This document shows, in pieces, positions 24,301 through 36,400 of a stretch of DNA of 64,000 nt (the stretch's first letter is position 1; each line of letters starts with the position of its first letter). The stretch is from the NCBI GenBank assembly GCA_963931925.1, contig OZ007580.1, forward strand, positions 3,209,390-3,273,389, in the 5' to 3' direction. Below the pieces are notes generated by a model. It was not told where the DNA came from. It saw only the letters and a program-made list of their open reading frames with translations, and searched no databases. The DNA is from Onchidella celtica. Its lineage: Eukaryota > Mollusca > Gastropoda > Systellommatophora > Onchidiidae. A program made the position numbers and the translations under genes.

Positions 24301-24668
24301 GCCTAACTACATTGGCGGCCTGCATAACGCCACTCAAAACCCGACTGCCGAGCTATGCCCAACTGTGTGTGTGTGTGTTTTGCATATTTGTGGCCAGCAC
24401 AACATTTTTCCAAACCCGGACTGTCCGACTGTTTCCCAACTGTGCCCTTGTGTCTCATGGGACATTCCACGGCAATTGACGGAACGATCAGTTATCAGAC
24501 GATACTTTTCAAGAAGGAAAAGGCCACTATATAATATATTTCAAAATGGATTGATCGATCCTCCATGTGTCAAAGAAAGAAAGAAAGAAACATTTGGGCA
24601 TTATGACGCACTCGGAAGTCCTCCCATAGTGGAAGTCAGATTGAGAAAAAGGTCACGTCATCGCTTTG

Positions 24669-24711
<43 letters not shown>

Positions 24712-25690
24712 TTGCATATAATATCCAGGGTTGCACGCGTATTTTGATGACAGGAAATGGCTGTCATTTCTCAAAATGGGGTGTGAACGCTTGCATGGCA
24801 AGAAAACAATCCAGGTTTTGAAATTGGCACATCAAATGAGAAGACATTGCCAGAGTTGTTTGTCACATTGATTTTAGCTTCTGCGACGTAGAAAATTTAT
24901 ATGAGGGCTGATCTAAATTCATTTGCTTGATTTCCGTGATCATAATGCTTCAAAGGAACTGAAATAATGATAAAATGCGAAAGTGATTTCTTTAGGACTA
25001 GGGCGAGAGATGTTTGCAAAGTGAAACACAAAAGAATAAGGCGGGGAGAACACGGAGTCAAATCTGTCAGACCTCGGCTTTTATTGTTAGATAATAATGG
25101 ACGATGAAGTTAGTTGGGACTTCGCCCACTAGCGAGACTGAAATAAATATATCTCGCCAGTTGATTCAAAGAAAATTTGATTCTGAGTTAAACCAGCACT
25201 GCTAGCCTTACACTGCGTTATAACATCAGTAGTTTCACCATAAGCAATTTTTTTTTTATGTTCAGAGTGATCTAATTTGGTGATCTCCCTTACATCTCAC
25301 TTCCATTTTGATTACAAGCAATTTATTACTGCAAAATTCCGCTCCCGTTCAATGTATCACTGTGGTTTTTGGTCTTTTAAGGCTTCCACAAATTCAATTC
25401 AGCAGCGAACAGCAACATCTTCCCGACTAGCTGTCCTGATTTATGATTGTGTAAGGAAGGATTACCGAATCTGGATATTTCCAGAAAACACGTTAAAGCG
25501 TTTGAATGAGGACAAAGTTCACTAGTATTAAAAAAAAAAGTTTAAATTTGAAATGTCTAACCATATCTTCAATCCCAAACCTGTTGTCAAACATGTCCCT
25601 ATCCCTTAAACATGAACACCCCCCCCCCCCTCTATCTTTGTCAGCCAGCTCAAGTTTACCTAATATGAAAATCCTCCAGCAAAAATAACA
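21367..25690. other. Gene-free stretch with microsatellites
   Basis: No convincing gene. It contains a CT-rich tract (about 22671-22815), an A-run near 23470, a (TTA)n array at about 24671-24712 and a C-run at 25620-25630. ORFs overlapping these are compositional. Confidence 0.5.
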
Positions 25691-25696
25691 AGGAAG

Positions 25697-25699
25697 GGA

Positions 25700-25796
<97 letters not shown>

Positions 25797-25812
25797 CTGG
25801 GAGAGAGGGGGA
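25697..25812. repeat. (GA)n microsatellite
   Basis: About 110 bp of GA repeats with scattered GGG interruptions. A T-run and long G-run follow at 25861-25891. Confidence 0.97.
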
Positions 25813-27119
25813 GGGGCTTGCATTATTGGAAAGGCGAAGATGAATTTGCAGGTCGAACGTTTTTTTTTTGGGGGGGGGGGGGAGGGGGGGGTAAAGACTT
25901 TCGAGTGCGTTCCATGGCCAGATTTTCCTACAGTAATCAAGTAATCTAAACTGTGGGAGTAATACAGATCCCCACACGGACGAATGAGTCCCCTACAGGT
26001 TTTTTTTTCTATAATTAACGCACGACTCGTGCCGAGTACAAACATGCAATCTGGTAAAACTGGCATATGACGCATTTGGAGGTCTTTCCAATCTATTACT
26101 AATTCCATCCCTAAAAAATGTTGTTGTTGAAATATGTAAATAAAACAGTAATCAGGGAAATCCATAGAATCCCAACAGGCTCTCTGACAAATTAAAAACT
26201 GCGCAGACCGTTTCACCAGTTCATAATCTTACTGTTTATATTAGTGATTAACATGTTACTAACGTCTGTAAATCTATCACTGGTGTAAACATCCTCTCTC
26301 AATTCTTTTATTTACGTATTGGGTATGCAGGTATCCCTGTTTCTGTGTGTGTGTGGACAGGGGTAAATGGACAGGGGGGTGGGGGGTGGGCTGGATAAAA
26401 CAATTTCCTACTAGAGCTACCATTTGTTTGTTGACATGACATTTGTATTAAATAGGGTAGGGTTAGCTATGTTTCATGTAAAGTGTGACATTTTCTAATG
26501 CGTGTGGGGAGGAGTTTCATTGGAACCACACAATAAGGATATTACAAGGATGCCACTTTAGGAGTGTTCGTGAGGGGAGGGCGGGGGGGGGGGTGGGAGT
26601 TCCCGGGGGGGGGGGTGAACTGCCCTCTTGGCTAATTAGTCCTCTGGATGGATGTTTTCACAGTAAAATACACCGGCTCAGCAATTAACACCCAGGACAT
26701 AAAATAATTATGTGTCCGACTCAAGTTGCTTCTCCTCTGCATGGTTTCACAGTCCCATTGAATGGGCGGAAGCTTGAGAAAACGAAATTATAAGCATGTT
26801 GAAACTATGACGTGAACCAAAGAGCTTATTGAACACGTTAAAGCTATTTGACGTGAGCTTACCTTGAAACTAAAGTCGCATCCGAGAGGCATAAGCTCCT
26901 CGTTCAAATTGCAAGGTATGAAGCTTTACGCAGTCAAAGGAACAGTGCTGGACGGGTTTGACCTCAAACAATGAGCTTGACATTGTAATATTAATTCCAC
27001 TGCTGACTGGCAAACTGATAATAGTTTGCAGCTTCTGAGTTAGAGTCTGAATGCCCTCAATATGGATATTATGTTATTGCTATGCTTATCACGTGTTGCA
27101 TTGAGCAACTGTAACAATT
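25813..27119. other. Gene-free stretch with poly-G runs
   Basis: G-rich blocks lie at about 26370-26390 and 26578-26615. No gene or dispersed repeat recognised. Confidence 0.5.
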
Positions 27120-28071
27120 CAGGCACCCCTATCATCATCATCATTACCATTATCACACCACCACCATACACAATAGCATCACAATGTCAAAATTGCCCCC
27201 CCCCCCCCCAAAGTTGTATGTAGCAAAGCATCGCGAAAGAAATAGTACCCAAACGATACAATGAAAGTTGAAACGCACACTCAAAGAGAAGACAAAAAAT
27301 GACCGACATTTCGGCAACCGCCTTTTTCAGGGGAAAATCTATATCTTCAACAGTTTTTCTGTGGTTTTTACAATATTTCGACAACAGCATCACAATCATC
27401 GCCATCATCATCACCAATGCCACCTGCACCACCATCAGTATCATCACCACCACCACCACTATTACCACCCCTACCCCAAGCATTACCACCATCACCACCA
27501 CCACTACCATTACCACCACCACCACCACCATCACCACCACCACCACTATCAGTACCATTACCACCAGCACCACCACATTAACCACCACCACCACCACTAT
27601 CAGAACCATTACCACCAGCACCACCCCAACCATTACCACCATCACCATCACCACCCCAACCATTACCACCATCACCACCACCACCACCATCACCACCACC
27701 ACCACTATCAGTACCATTACCACCATAACCACCCCCAACCATTACCACCAGCACCATCACCACCACCGCCATTACCACCAGCATCACCACCAACACTATC
27801 AGTACCATTACCACCATCACCACCCCAACCATTACCACCATCACCACCCCAACCATTACCACCATAACCACCCCCAACCATTACCACCACCACCACCACC
27901 ACCACCACCACCACCACCACCACCACCACCACCACCACTATCAGTACCATTACCACCATCACCACCACTATCATAATCACTACCAACATTATCACATCAC
28001 ACTATGATCACCATTCCTATCGACACCACCCCATCACCATTTATCACCATAGCTATAAGATCACCAGTATC
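27120..28071. repeat. (CAY)n/(ACC)n trinucleotide tract
   Basis: Long region of CAC, CAT and ACC triplets, densest at 27385-27975. It is strongly purine/pyrimidine asymmetric and yields His/Thr or Val/Gly open frames that are artefacts. A related remnant resumes at 40285-40350 beyond element 3, showing that element 3 landed inside this tract. Confidence 0.95.
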
Positions 28072-28076
28072 ACCAT

Positions 28077-29312
28077 TGTCACGAGTGGAGTGAGTGCAAT
28101 TAAGGGGATTGCTACAGAGCGGGTGTAGAGTAAGAAGGGCTCACGGTAGGCAAGCAAGTTAAGCGTGCTGTTGTGAGTAGTGGGGGGGGGAGGGGGTCTG
28201 AAGGAGGCGAAAGCGCTGTATTACTATCACTGCAAGTTAGAAGGTCCTACGGAACGGACCTGTGAATAAGAGCCCATCGGGCGGACATAAGGGGAGCAGT
28301 CGAGAAGACTAGTGAGAGAGTCTTTCCAGTGATGACTGGTATGTAGAACGTTGATTGATTATTATGATTGATGTATTATATTATATTCGTCTATTACCAT
28401 GATGTAAATAAGTATATGTGAGGAATGTGGAAGTCCTTGATATTGGATATAGCAATGTGCGCCATGAGCGATAGATGAAAGCGAGTTCATGGGTTTGTAG
28501 CGCGAGTGAGTAGTGTGTACTCCGATGGAAGTGGGTTACCGTAAGATGTGTGGTGAGTGAAAGGTGAACTAGTGTGTGTACGCTTCATGGGTTGTAAGGA
28601 GAAGTGGAGTGAATAGAAATGGTAGGGTATTATACCAATGTAATGTTATTCTTGTAGGTGTCGAGGACGGGCCGCAGAGCCACCTCGATGAGCACAGGGG
28701 ATAGGCCAGCATAGGGCCGGAGGCCACACATAGGCCAGAAGTGAGGCTGTCAGTGCAGGACAGTAGAGGCACATAAAGTCGTGGCAGTCAGGCCACGGAC
28801 AGGGACGTAGATATGAGCGTGAATGTGATAATGCACTATTGCCATGTTGAGGGACTAGTGAACTAATAATGTACTGGTGAAATAATAATGTCTATTGAAA
28901 TGATAATGTCTATTGAAATGATAATGTCTATTGAAATGATAATGTGTTATTGCCCTGCTGAGGTGCTAGGGGAGTGCTAAGGTGTATGACAATAGGAAGG
29001 TGATATTGAGAGACTGCGATGTCAGTGAATTATTAATGTGCTATTAAGACCCTGAGGGGAGAGGCTGAGGCCGAAGTGCCTTTAGGAGTAACTACCGGAT
29101 TGTGGATCCGAGGGAGAGTGTGTGTGAGAATAAGGCCGTTGTACGGCAGTTAATTACAATAATATAATGTATGTAATTGCGCTATTATCTGTGTACTTAT
29201 GTTTAATAAATGTGTGAGTCTGATGGGTTGTTCTGTTAAGTGTTAAACGTGTTTGTTCGTGATTGTTGTCCTGTCTTAAACTATTACATCTCCCATTCTG
29301 GGATTTGTGACA
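28077..29312 (+). repeat. 5' LTR of element 3
   Basis: 1,236 bp, TGTCAC...GTGACA. It carries three full units of an 18-bp tandem repeat (TGATAATGTCTATTGAAA, about 28900-28955) where the 3' LTR has one fewer, and AATAAA at about 29201. The first ~18 bp and most of the downstream half match the element 2 LTR; the region between about 28095 and 28180 does not. Confidence 0.95.
28339..28657 (+). other. 319-bp LTR-internal segment with intron-like borders
   Basis: Present in both LTRs of element 3 (second copy 39329-39647) and absent from both LTRs of element 2, whose sequence runs straight across (ATGACTG then GTGTCG). The segment begins GTATGT and ends TTATTCTTGTAG, matching splice donor and acceptor patterns. 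The junction is ambiguous by two or three bases because of a shared GGT. Confidence 0.7.
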
Positions 29313-29313
29313 T

Positions 29314-29326
29314 TGGGGGCTCGTCC
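29314..29326 (+). other. Primer-binding site of element 3
   Basis: TGGGGGCTCGTCC starts two bases after the LTR. It matches the first 13 bases of the tRNA-Pro site of element 1 and then diverges. Confidence 0.75.
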
Positions 29327-29329
29327 TGT

Positions 29330-30267
29330 TTACCTGTGGTCATTTTGACATTGTGTAGTCGTTATATCTAGTTGTTTTTCTGTTGTGCTAGGAAGTCGTG
29401 CTGTTGTCCTTGTTCGTGGGATGAATGGAAATTTCATGATGGTATGATTTATGTATGTTTATGAATAATAATATGTATTGATGCATGTATTTTGATGAAT
29501 ATGTATTAATGTGTACTTAAATTTCTGCAGAGTGTGTGTGCCAGCCTGAGGAGTCAAGCGGCCAGAGCTCCGATTAAGGGGAGGAGTTAAACTCAAAAAT
29601 TGAAAGTTAAGTAAAAGTCAAAAATTTTGTACCCTGGATTAAGGGCTGTCTTTTCATCTGTCTGTTTCTCTGTTTTTGCTGTTTTCGTTGTAATTGATTA
29701 TACGGGCGGTGGCGCGGGTTTGCTGTGGTGGGCGTAGTTTATCCTCTTCGGGAGGTGGGCTAAACTTGGAACTTCGTTCATCACAGTGAACAGTTCTGTA
29801 GGGACCTGTATTTTTGTTTAGATTGTGCCGTTCCATCTTCCTCGTTGTTTTAGGAAGACGTCTCTCTTGTCCCTCTTACCTTTCTGTAGATACGTTCTTT
29901 TTTTTCAGACTCTGTTCTTGTTCGTACCTTGTAGTGTAATCGGCGTAGTTAGGTTGCATTTTTTTCCACTATATTTTCTTTTTTAGGTCTTTGTCCTAGT
30001 ATGGTTCGTTGTCCTTGACGTACTTGTGGTCCTTCTACTGAATTTCTTCATTCTTGTCGTTTCTATTTTCTTTTATAATTAATAGCGCTATACATTTTAT
30101 AGATATAGAATTAGTTGTGCTGTAAAGGTAAATTTCTGAATTGTATTTGAGACAACTGGGTATTGTTATATCTGGTGTGATCTCAGGTCTCTGGTCGTGT
30201 CGTTAGATATCATACCGACAGGTTAGCCGTTTTTTTTTAATACATACCATAACCATAAATCTGTGAA
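29330..30267 (+). other. Untranslated leader of element 3
   Basis: Non-coding and homologous to the element 2 leader, including the T-rich runs and the bases just before gag. It is longer than in element 2. Confidence 0.75.
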
Positions 30268-31150
30268 ATGGCGGAACTCCAACAACTAATGAAGTTGGGT
30301 AAGGAACTTGGCCTGGAGGGAGAAGAGCTACGCGGCTGGATTAAAGAACAGCAGGCGGATTTGCGCGATGAGCGTGCTAAGGATAGAGAGCGAGAAAAAG
30401 AGGCTCAAGAGCGACAGAGAGAGCAGGAAAAAGAGGCTCAGGAAAAGGAAAGAGAGGCTAAGGCTCAGGAGCAGGAGAGGGAGTTTAAGTTAAAGGAGAT
30501 AGAAGCTCAAGAACGGGAGCAGGAGATAAAGTTAAGGGAGATAGAAGCTAGGGATAACCAACAGGAGAGAGAGACGCGAATGAGAATCGCGGAGTTGGAA
30601 ATCAAAAAGAATACGCCAACGGAAACAGTTGAGCGGCAGGTACACAATATAGGTGGCGTTAGGATTAAGCTCCCTACGTTCGACGACCGGAAGGACGACA
30701 TAGACGCCTTCCTTTACAGGTTCGAACTGAACGCACAATTGCAATGGGGGGAAAATAAGGAATTATGGGCCACGTACCTGGCGTCGCTATTGCAGGGGCG
30801 AGCGTTAACCTACTTTAAAGAGCTACAGCGCGAAGACGTGCAAGATTACGATAAGCTGAAGGCTTTGCTGCTTCGCCGATTTGCGCGTACCGAGGAATAT
30901 TTCCGGGAGCAGTTTAGGCGGGCACGTGCAGATACCAGGGAGGACTTTGCTGCCTTCGTCGCGAGACTAACGGAGTATTTCGCGAACTGGGTAGACTTGG
31001 CGCATGTGGGCGCGGATTTTGCTAAAGTGAAAGACTTAATGATCCGTGACCAGCTGTACGCGTCGTGTCACAAAGATCTGGTGGCTTTCCTGAAAGAGAA
31101 CGAACCCGCGACGGTGCAGGAGGCATCTAATTTGGCGGAAGCATACCGTA
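30268..31150 (+). CDS. gag (coiled coil and SCAN-like capsid) part of element 3
   Basis: Starts MAELQQLMKLG like element 2. A coiled coil is followed by the capsid region beginning IKLPTFDDRKDD, nearly identical to element 2 apart from length differences in the coiled-coil repeats. CCHC knuckles lie downstream at about 31470-31560. Confidence 0.9.
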
Positions 31151-31789
31151 CGGCACATCCGTCCAAACCAGTCGCCAGGGCGTACGTCCAAGATGCTGGG
31201 TACGTCGCCGTTGTCGAAGGGTCGCCGGCAGGACTTAGGGACAGGTCGCGTCAGCGTGGTGCCTATAGCGGGCAAGCCCAGGGGCAGCGTAGGGGTATCA
31301 CCAATCACCGGCATATGGATCCGATAAGTTTGACCGAGCAGGAGGGCTAGGTCGCGGTAATGGCCGGGGGCGATTTGTGACCTTTGCCGATGACCGACGG
31401 CATAGGGACTCTAGTTCCGGTCGCGATGGGTCACGGGGACCCAGGCCTAGGGCAGCACAGGGAGCGGAGTGTTGGACTTGCGGACGCGTGGGTCACTTTT
31501 CACGCGAGTGTAGGGCCGCGAAGTGTTGGAACTGCGGTAGAGCAGATCACATCAGCGTGAATTGCCCTGCAGGTAGGATAGCGGCGAACGTGGACAGTAA
31601 CTCCAGTCCATGTTCCCCAAATAAATTTCATCATGCGGCTGCGTGTGTTACATCGGACAACGGAGGCGGACAGTATTCTAAGTGTCCCAGTTGTGAGAAG
31701 TTATTATCTTCCGGTGTTTTACCTTGTGGGAGAAAGATCCCCGTTATAAATTCATGTCATACAGGAGGTGGTCTTAGGGTTTATCCGGG

Positions 31790-33160
31790 GTTTGTTGGGG
31801 ACGAACCGGTCTCGGTTTTACGAGATACAGGATCTACCGTTGTGGGAGTGCATAGAGACTGCATTCGGGATTCACAGCTTACAGGTGAGACTGTCCCGTG
31901 CATCCAATTTTCGGGGGCCATTGAGAAATTAACCATGGCAAGAATAATGATAGATACACCTTTCCTTAGCGGGGAAGTCGAAGCAGTCGTTGGTTGTTTT
32001 CCAGGCGCCCAGCTCATCATTGGGAATGTATCACAGGTAGTTTCCCCTTCCGATGAGAACGTGCAAGCATGGTCGCAATCAAAAGGTATTGACTTTTGCG
32101 CCGCGGTCGAAACACGTCGACGGGTAGCTGATAAAGATAAGATTAGACCTTTGGCGACGCCAGCGGTCAACCTAGATATCACGCCAGAGCGCTTGGCGAG
32201 ATTACAAAGGGAGGACCCATCATTAAACCCATGTTTTGGGGAAGCGCGAACCGAGAAAACGAGGAGATATAAGAACGGGTCGTCCTCCTTTGTTGTTCAG
32301 GCGGGCATTCTGTTCCGTAAGTATGTAACGGTGTCCTCCATTTTAAAGCAGGTCGTTGTGCCAGCGTTGCTGATCGCAACAGTATTGCACTTGGCACATG
32401 ATGTCCCATTAGCGGGTCATATGGGGATAGCTAGAACCAAAGAAAGGGTTCTTAAAAATTTTTACTGGCCATCGATCCACAGAGATGTGCAAGTCTATTG
32501 TAAGACGTGCAGTGCGTGCCAAAAGACGACGCATAAGGGTCGTACACCCCAGGCTCCTCTTCAGAAGATCCCCACGGTCTCGGAACCGTTTAAAAAGGTC
32601 TCGATAGACCTTGTTGGCCCCATTCACCCAGCGACCGATAGGGGGAATCGATTTTTCTTAACGGTCATATGTAATGCTACGAGATGGCCAGAGGCGGTTC
32701 CTCTGCGGACCATAACGTCTGAGGCAGTCGCGGAAGCGTTGGTTGCAATTTTCGCTAGGGTAGGAATACCAGAGCAAATTCTGTCTGATAGGGGCGCGCA
32801 ATTTACGTCGCAGATGATGAAGGAATTGTTCCGCTTATTCAGCATACAACCCATCACTACCACCCCTTATCATCCGCAGGCTAATGGCATGTGCGAGAGA
32901 TTGAACTCGACGTTAAAGTCGATGCTGCGTAAGGTAGCTGCTGATCGCCCTAAAGATTGGGATAGATATATCCCTGCAGTGTTATTCGCGTACAGAGAGG
33001 TACGGCAGGAGTCAACGGGATTCTCGCCGTTCGAAATGATGTACGGTCGTAGTCCTAGGGGCCCAACTGATGTTCTTCGGGACATGATGACGTCGCCATC
33101 ATCGGGAGACGATGAGCAGATTTCGGTGTTTCAGTACCTTGTTGATTTAAGAGAAAGACT
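31790..33160 (+). CDS. protease and integrase part of element 3
   Basis: The retropepsin active-site motif lies at about 31825. The integrase HHCC domain (about 32390-32520) and catalytic core (SIDLVGP near 32600, LSDRGAQF near 32785, NGMCERLN near 32890) are essentially those of element 2. Bounds are domain-based. Confidence 0.9.
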
Positions 33161-33406
33161 ATCTTCAGCGCGCACTATAGCAGAAGAAGCTTCTGGTATC
33201 GCTTCGAAAAGAGCAAAAGACTATAAAGATAGAGGTTCCAAACTGAGAATTTTTAAGCCAGGAGACAAGGTCCTATTGTTGTTACCTACGGACCATAATA
33301 AGTTATTGATGACATGGAAAGGCTCCTTTGTTATTGAGCGAGTTGTTTCAAAGGTAGATTACGCTATCCACATTGATGGAGCGAGTAAGGTTTTCCCTGT
33401 TAATAT

Positions 33407-36400
33407 ATTATATGGCCTTTAGCGTCTTTACAGACGGTCTTAGCAGCTAGAATATTCACTTTCACTTTGACTGACAGCTTCTCTCATGGCTTATTCTACC
33501 AATGTTTGACCCGAGAGTGCGATGGCAGTGATTGCAGGTCAGTCTTTTGGGTTCACTTTGGCGAGTGTTTTCATTCCGCCTCTGTCGTTTTGTCAGGTAT
33601 GTTTCTTTTGCCTTGAAGTCTATTGCGAGCGTGCCACTGCGCAATTTTTGTCTCCATCTGCTTCGATCATTTGAAAGGTTCTCCCATTCATTGGGGTCGA
33701 TGTTGAATGCTTTCATCGTGACCTTGCAAGTGTCTTTGAATCGCAGATGTGGCCTACCTCTGGGTCGGTTGCCAGTAGCAAGTTCCCCGTAGAGAATTTG
33801 TCTGGGGATGCGATCATTTTCCATACGGTGGAGATGTCCAAGCCACCGCAGTCTTTTTTTGCCTAGGAGAGCCTGAGTTGATGGAATGTTGGCTCGGCTC
33901 AGAACTTCGATATTTGAGATCCTGTCTTGCCACTTGATCTTGAGAATTTTGCGTAGGCAGCGCAGGTGGAAGGAGTTGAGGGATCTTTCATGTTTGGAGT
34001 AGGTGGTCCATGTCTCTGAGCCATACAGCAGGGTGCTTAGGACGCAAGTTTGGTACACGAGTACCTTTGTTTTGATGGTCAGCTTGCTATTGTTCCACAC
34101 CCTTTTTGAGAGTTTGCCAAAAGCTGTGGCCGCCTTTCCTATTCTGGCATTTATTTCAGTTGTTATGTCTGTGCTACCACTGATGGTTGAGCCTAGGTAG
34201 CAGAATTTTCCCACTTGCTCCAGAGGAGAGCCATTCAGCATGATTGGGTTGGGGTTTCTCAAGCCTTGTGTCAAAACTACAGTTTTTGAGACACTGATCC
34301 TTAGCATGAATTTGTCACAGGCTTTGGCAAAGCTATTGATGAGAGCCTGGAGCGTGGTTTCATCGTGGGCCACGATTGCAGCATCATCTGCGAAGAGGAG
34401 CTCTTGTAACATAATATGCTCTGTACGAGATTTTGCTTTTAGTCTGGCAACATTAAAAATGGAGCCGTCCACTCTGGTGTTTATAAGTACTCCACCTGAA
34501 CATTGACCAAAGGCATTCTTGAGTAGGGCTGCAAAATATATACCAAATAAGGTAGGAGCAAGAACACATCCCTGCTTCACACCGCTGTTTACAGCAAATA
34601 AATTGGATGTGCAGCCTTCAAAGTTGACACATGCCCTCATGTCAGTGTGGAAGGATGCAATAAGTTTTAGCAATGTTGGTGGACAGCCTATGGATTTAAG
34701 GACTGCATACAGGCCAGATCGGCTTACGGTGTCGAAAGCCTTTGTTAGGTCCACAAAGCATGTTATAAGCGGCCTGTTTTGTTCTTTACATTTTTCTTGG
34801 ATTTGCCGAAGTGCAAATATCATGTCAATAGTTGATCGTTTGCTTCGAAAGCCACATTGTGTTTCTGGTAAGACTTTTTCCGCCAGTTGTTGAAGGCGGC
34901 AGAGGATGACGCGAGCAAAAGCCTTTCCAGTAATGCTGAGGAGGGATATGCCTCGATAGTTGTTGCAGTCGCCTTTGTCTCCTTTGTTCTTGTAAAGTGT
35001 GACAATTTTGGCGTCTCTCATATCATGTGGTATCACGCCTTCTTTCCAACACTGCAGTAACAGATTATACAGGTGTGGTAAGAGTGGGCCTTTTAGGTCT
35101 TTTAATACCTCTGCAGGAATGTTGTCACTTCCTGTGGCTTTTCCAGCAGACAGGTGGTCGATTGCATTGGAAAGCTCGACTAAGGAAGGTTCAGCGTCAA
35201 GTTCGGCCATTATTGGCAGTTTTTGGAGGTGTTCCTCAAAATCTGGTGGAATATTTTTCTCAGTTGAATACAACAGAGAGTAATGCTCTACCCACCTATT
35301 CAGTTGTTCATTTTTATCTGTGATGGGTTCACCATTTACAGACTTAAGTGGGGCGCTTTTGGTGATGATTGGCCCAAGAGCTACTTTCATCTGACTAAAG
35401 GCGGTTTTCATATCTCCCTTTTCATTTGCCTCTTGTATGCTGTTACACAAGTCTGTCCAGTATTTGTTGGCGCAACGTCTTACCTCCAGCTGAAGTTTAG
35501 CTTTTGCATTTTTCAAACAAGTTTTTGTACTCTGATTGCAATTTTTGTTATACTCATTGAAAGCAGATTTCTTTTGCTCAATGAGAGGTAGGAGAATTTC
35601 GCTGTTCTGGGCTACCCAGTCGTTGTTTGAAACTTTATGCTGTCCAAAAGACTTGATGGCACAGTCATGAATTTTTGAACTGAGAGTGTTCCATGTTTCA
35701 TCTACCGAGTCACATTGGGTGACATTATCCATGCTTTCAGCAAATAACTTTTCAAATGACTTTCTATTTGATTCATCTCTGATTGCTGTTACATTGATCT
35801 TAGGGATTGAAGGGGCTTTTGATCTGTATATTTTCTTGGCCGAAATTTTGATTTTGCTGACTACCAGTGCATGGTCGGTGTCACAGTCAGCACTGTGGAG
35901 GGAACGAGTTATTTTTATACAGCCCAAACTCTTCCTCCTTGAGAGAATAAGATCTAATTGATGCCAATGGCCAGACCTGGGATGGCGCCATGATGTTCTT
36001 TGGCATCTCTTAAGGTCAAAGTACGTGTTTGTAACACATAATGAGTTTACGGAGCATAGCTCCAGAAGGCGCTGCCCGTTTTCGTTGATGTTGCCAATGC
36101 CGAAGTGCCCAATGCACTTTGGCCATGCGGAGTGATCTGCTCCCACTCGAGCGTTAAAGTCACCCAGAATTAGCAGGCCTTCGGTGAGAGGGATGTTGTG
36201 GAGAGTCCTCTGCAATGCCTCGTAGAAAATGTCTTTGGTTTCGTCAGAGGAGGTAAGTGTTGGGGCATAGACGCAGATAATGTTGGTAAAGCCAGACCGG
36301 GTGTTCAGTCTGAGTGTCATGATGCGTTCTGACACTCCAATTGGAGTTGCGATCGAATTGATAAGGGAGTTTTTTACGGCGAAGCCCACGCCGTGGATTC

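Noticed and set aside
24224-24721. 165-codon open frame ending in a leucine run
   Set aside because: The tail is the (TTA)n array and the rest has no domain or homologue I can recognise.
27187-27995. Val/Met-, His- or Thr-rich open frames up to 225 codons
   Set aside because: Artefacts of the (CAY)n repeat; every frame is open because stop codons are rare in this composition.
27120-28071. CRISPR-like repetitive array
   Set aside because: Triplet microsatellite without spacers, in a eukaryotic genome.
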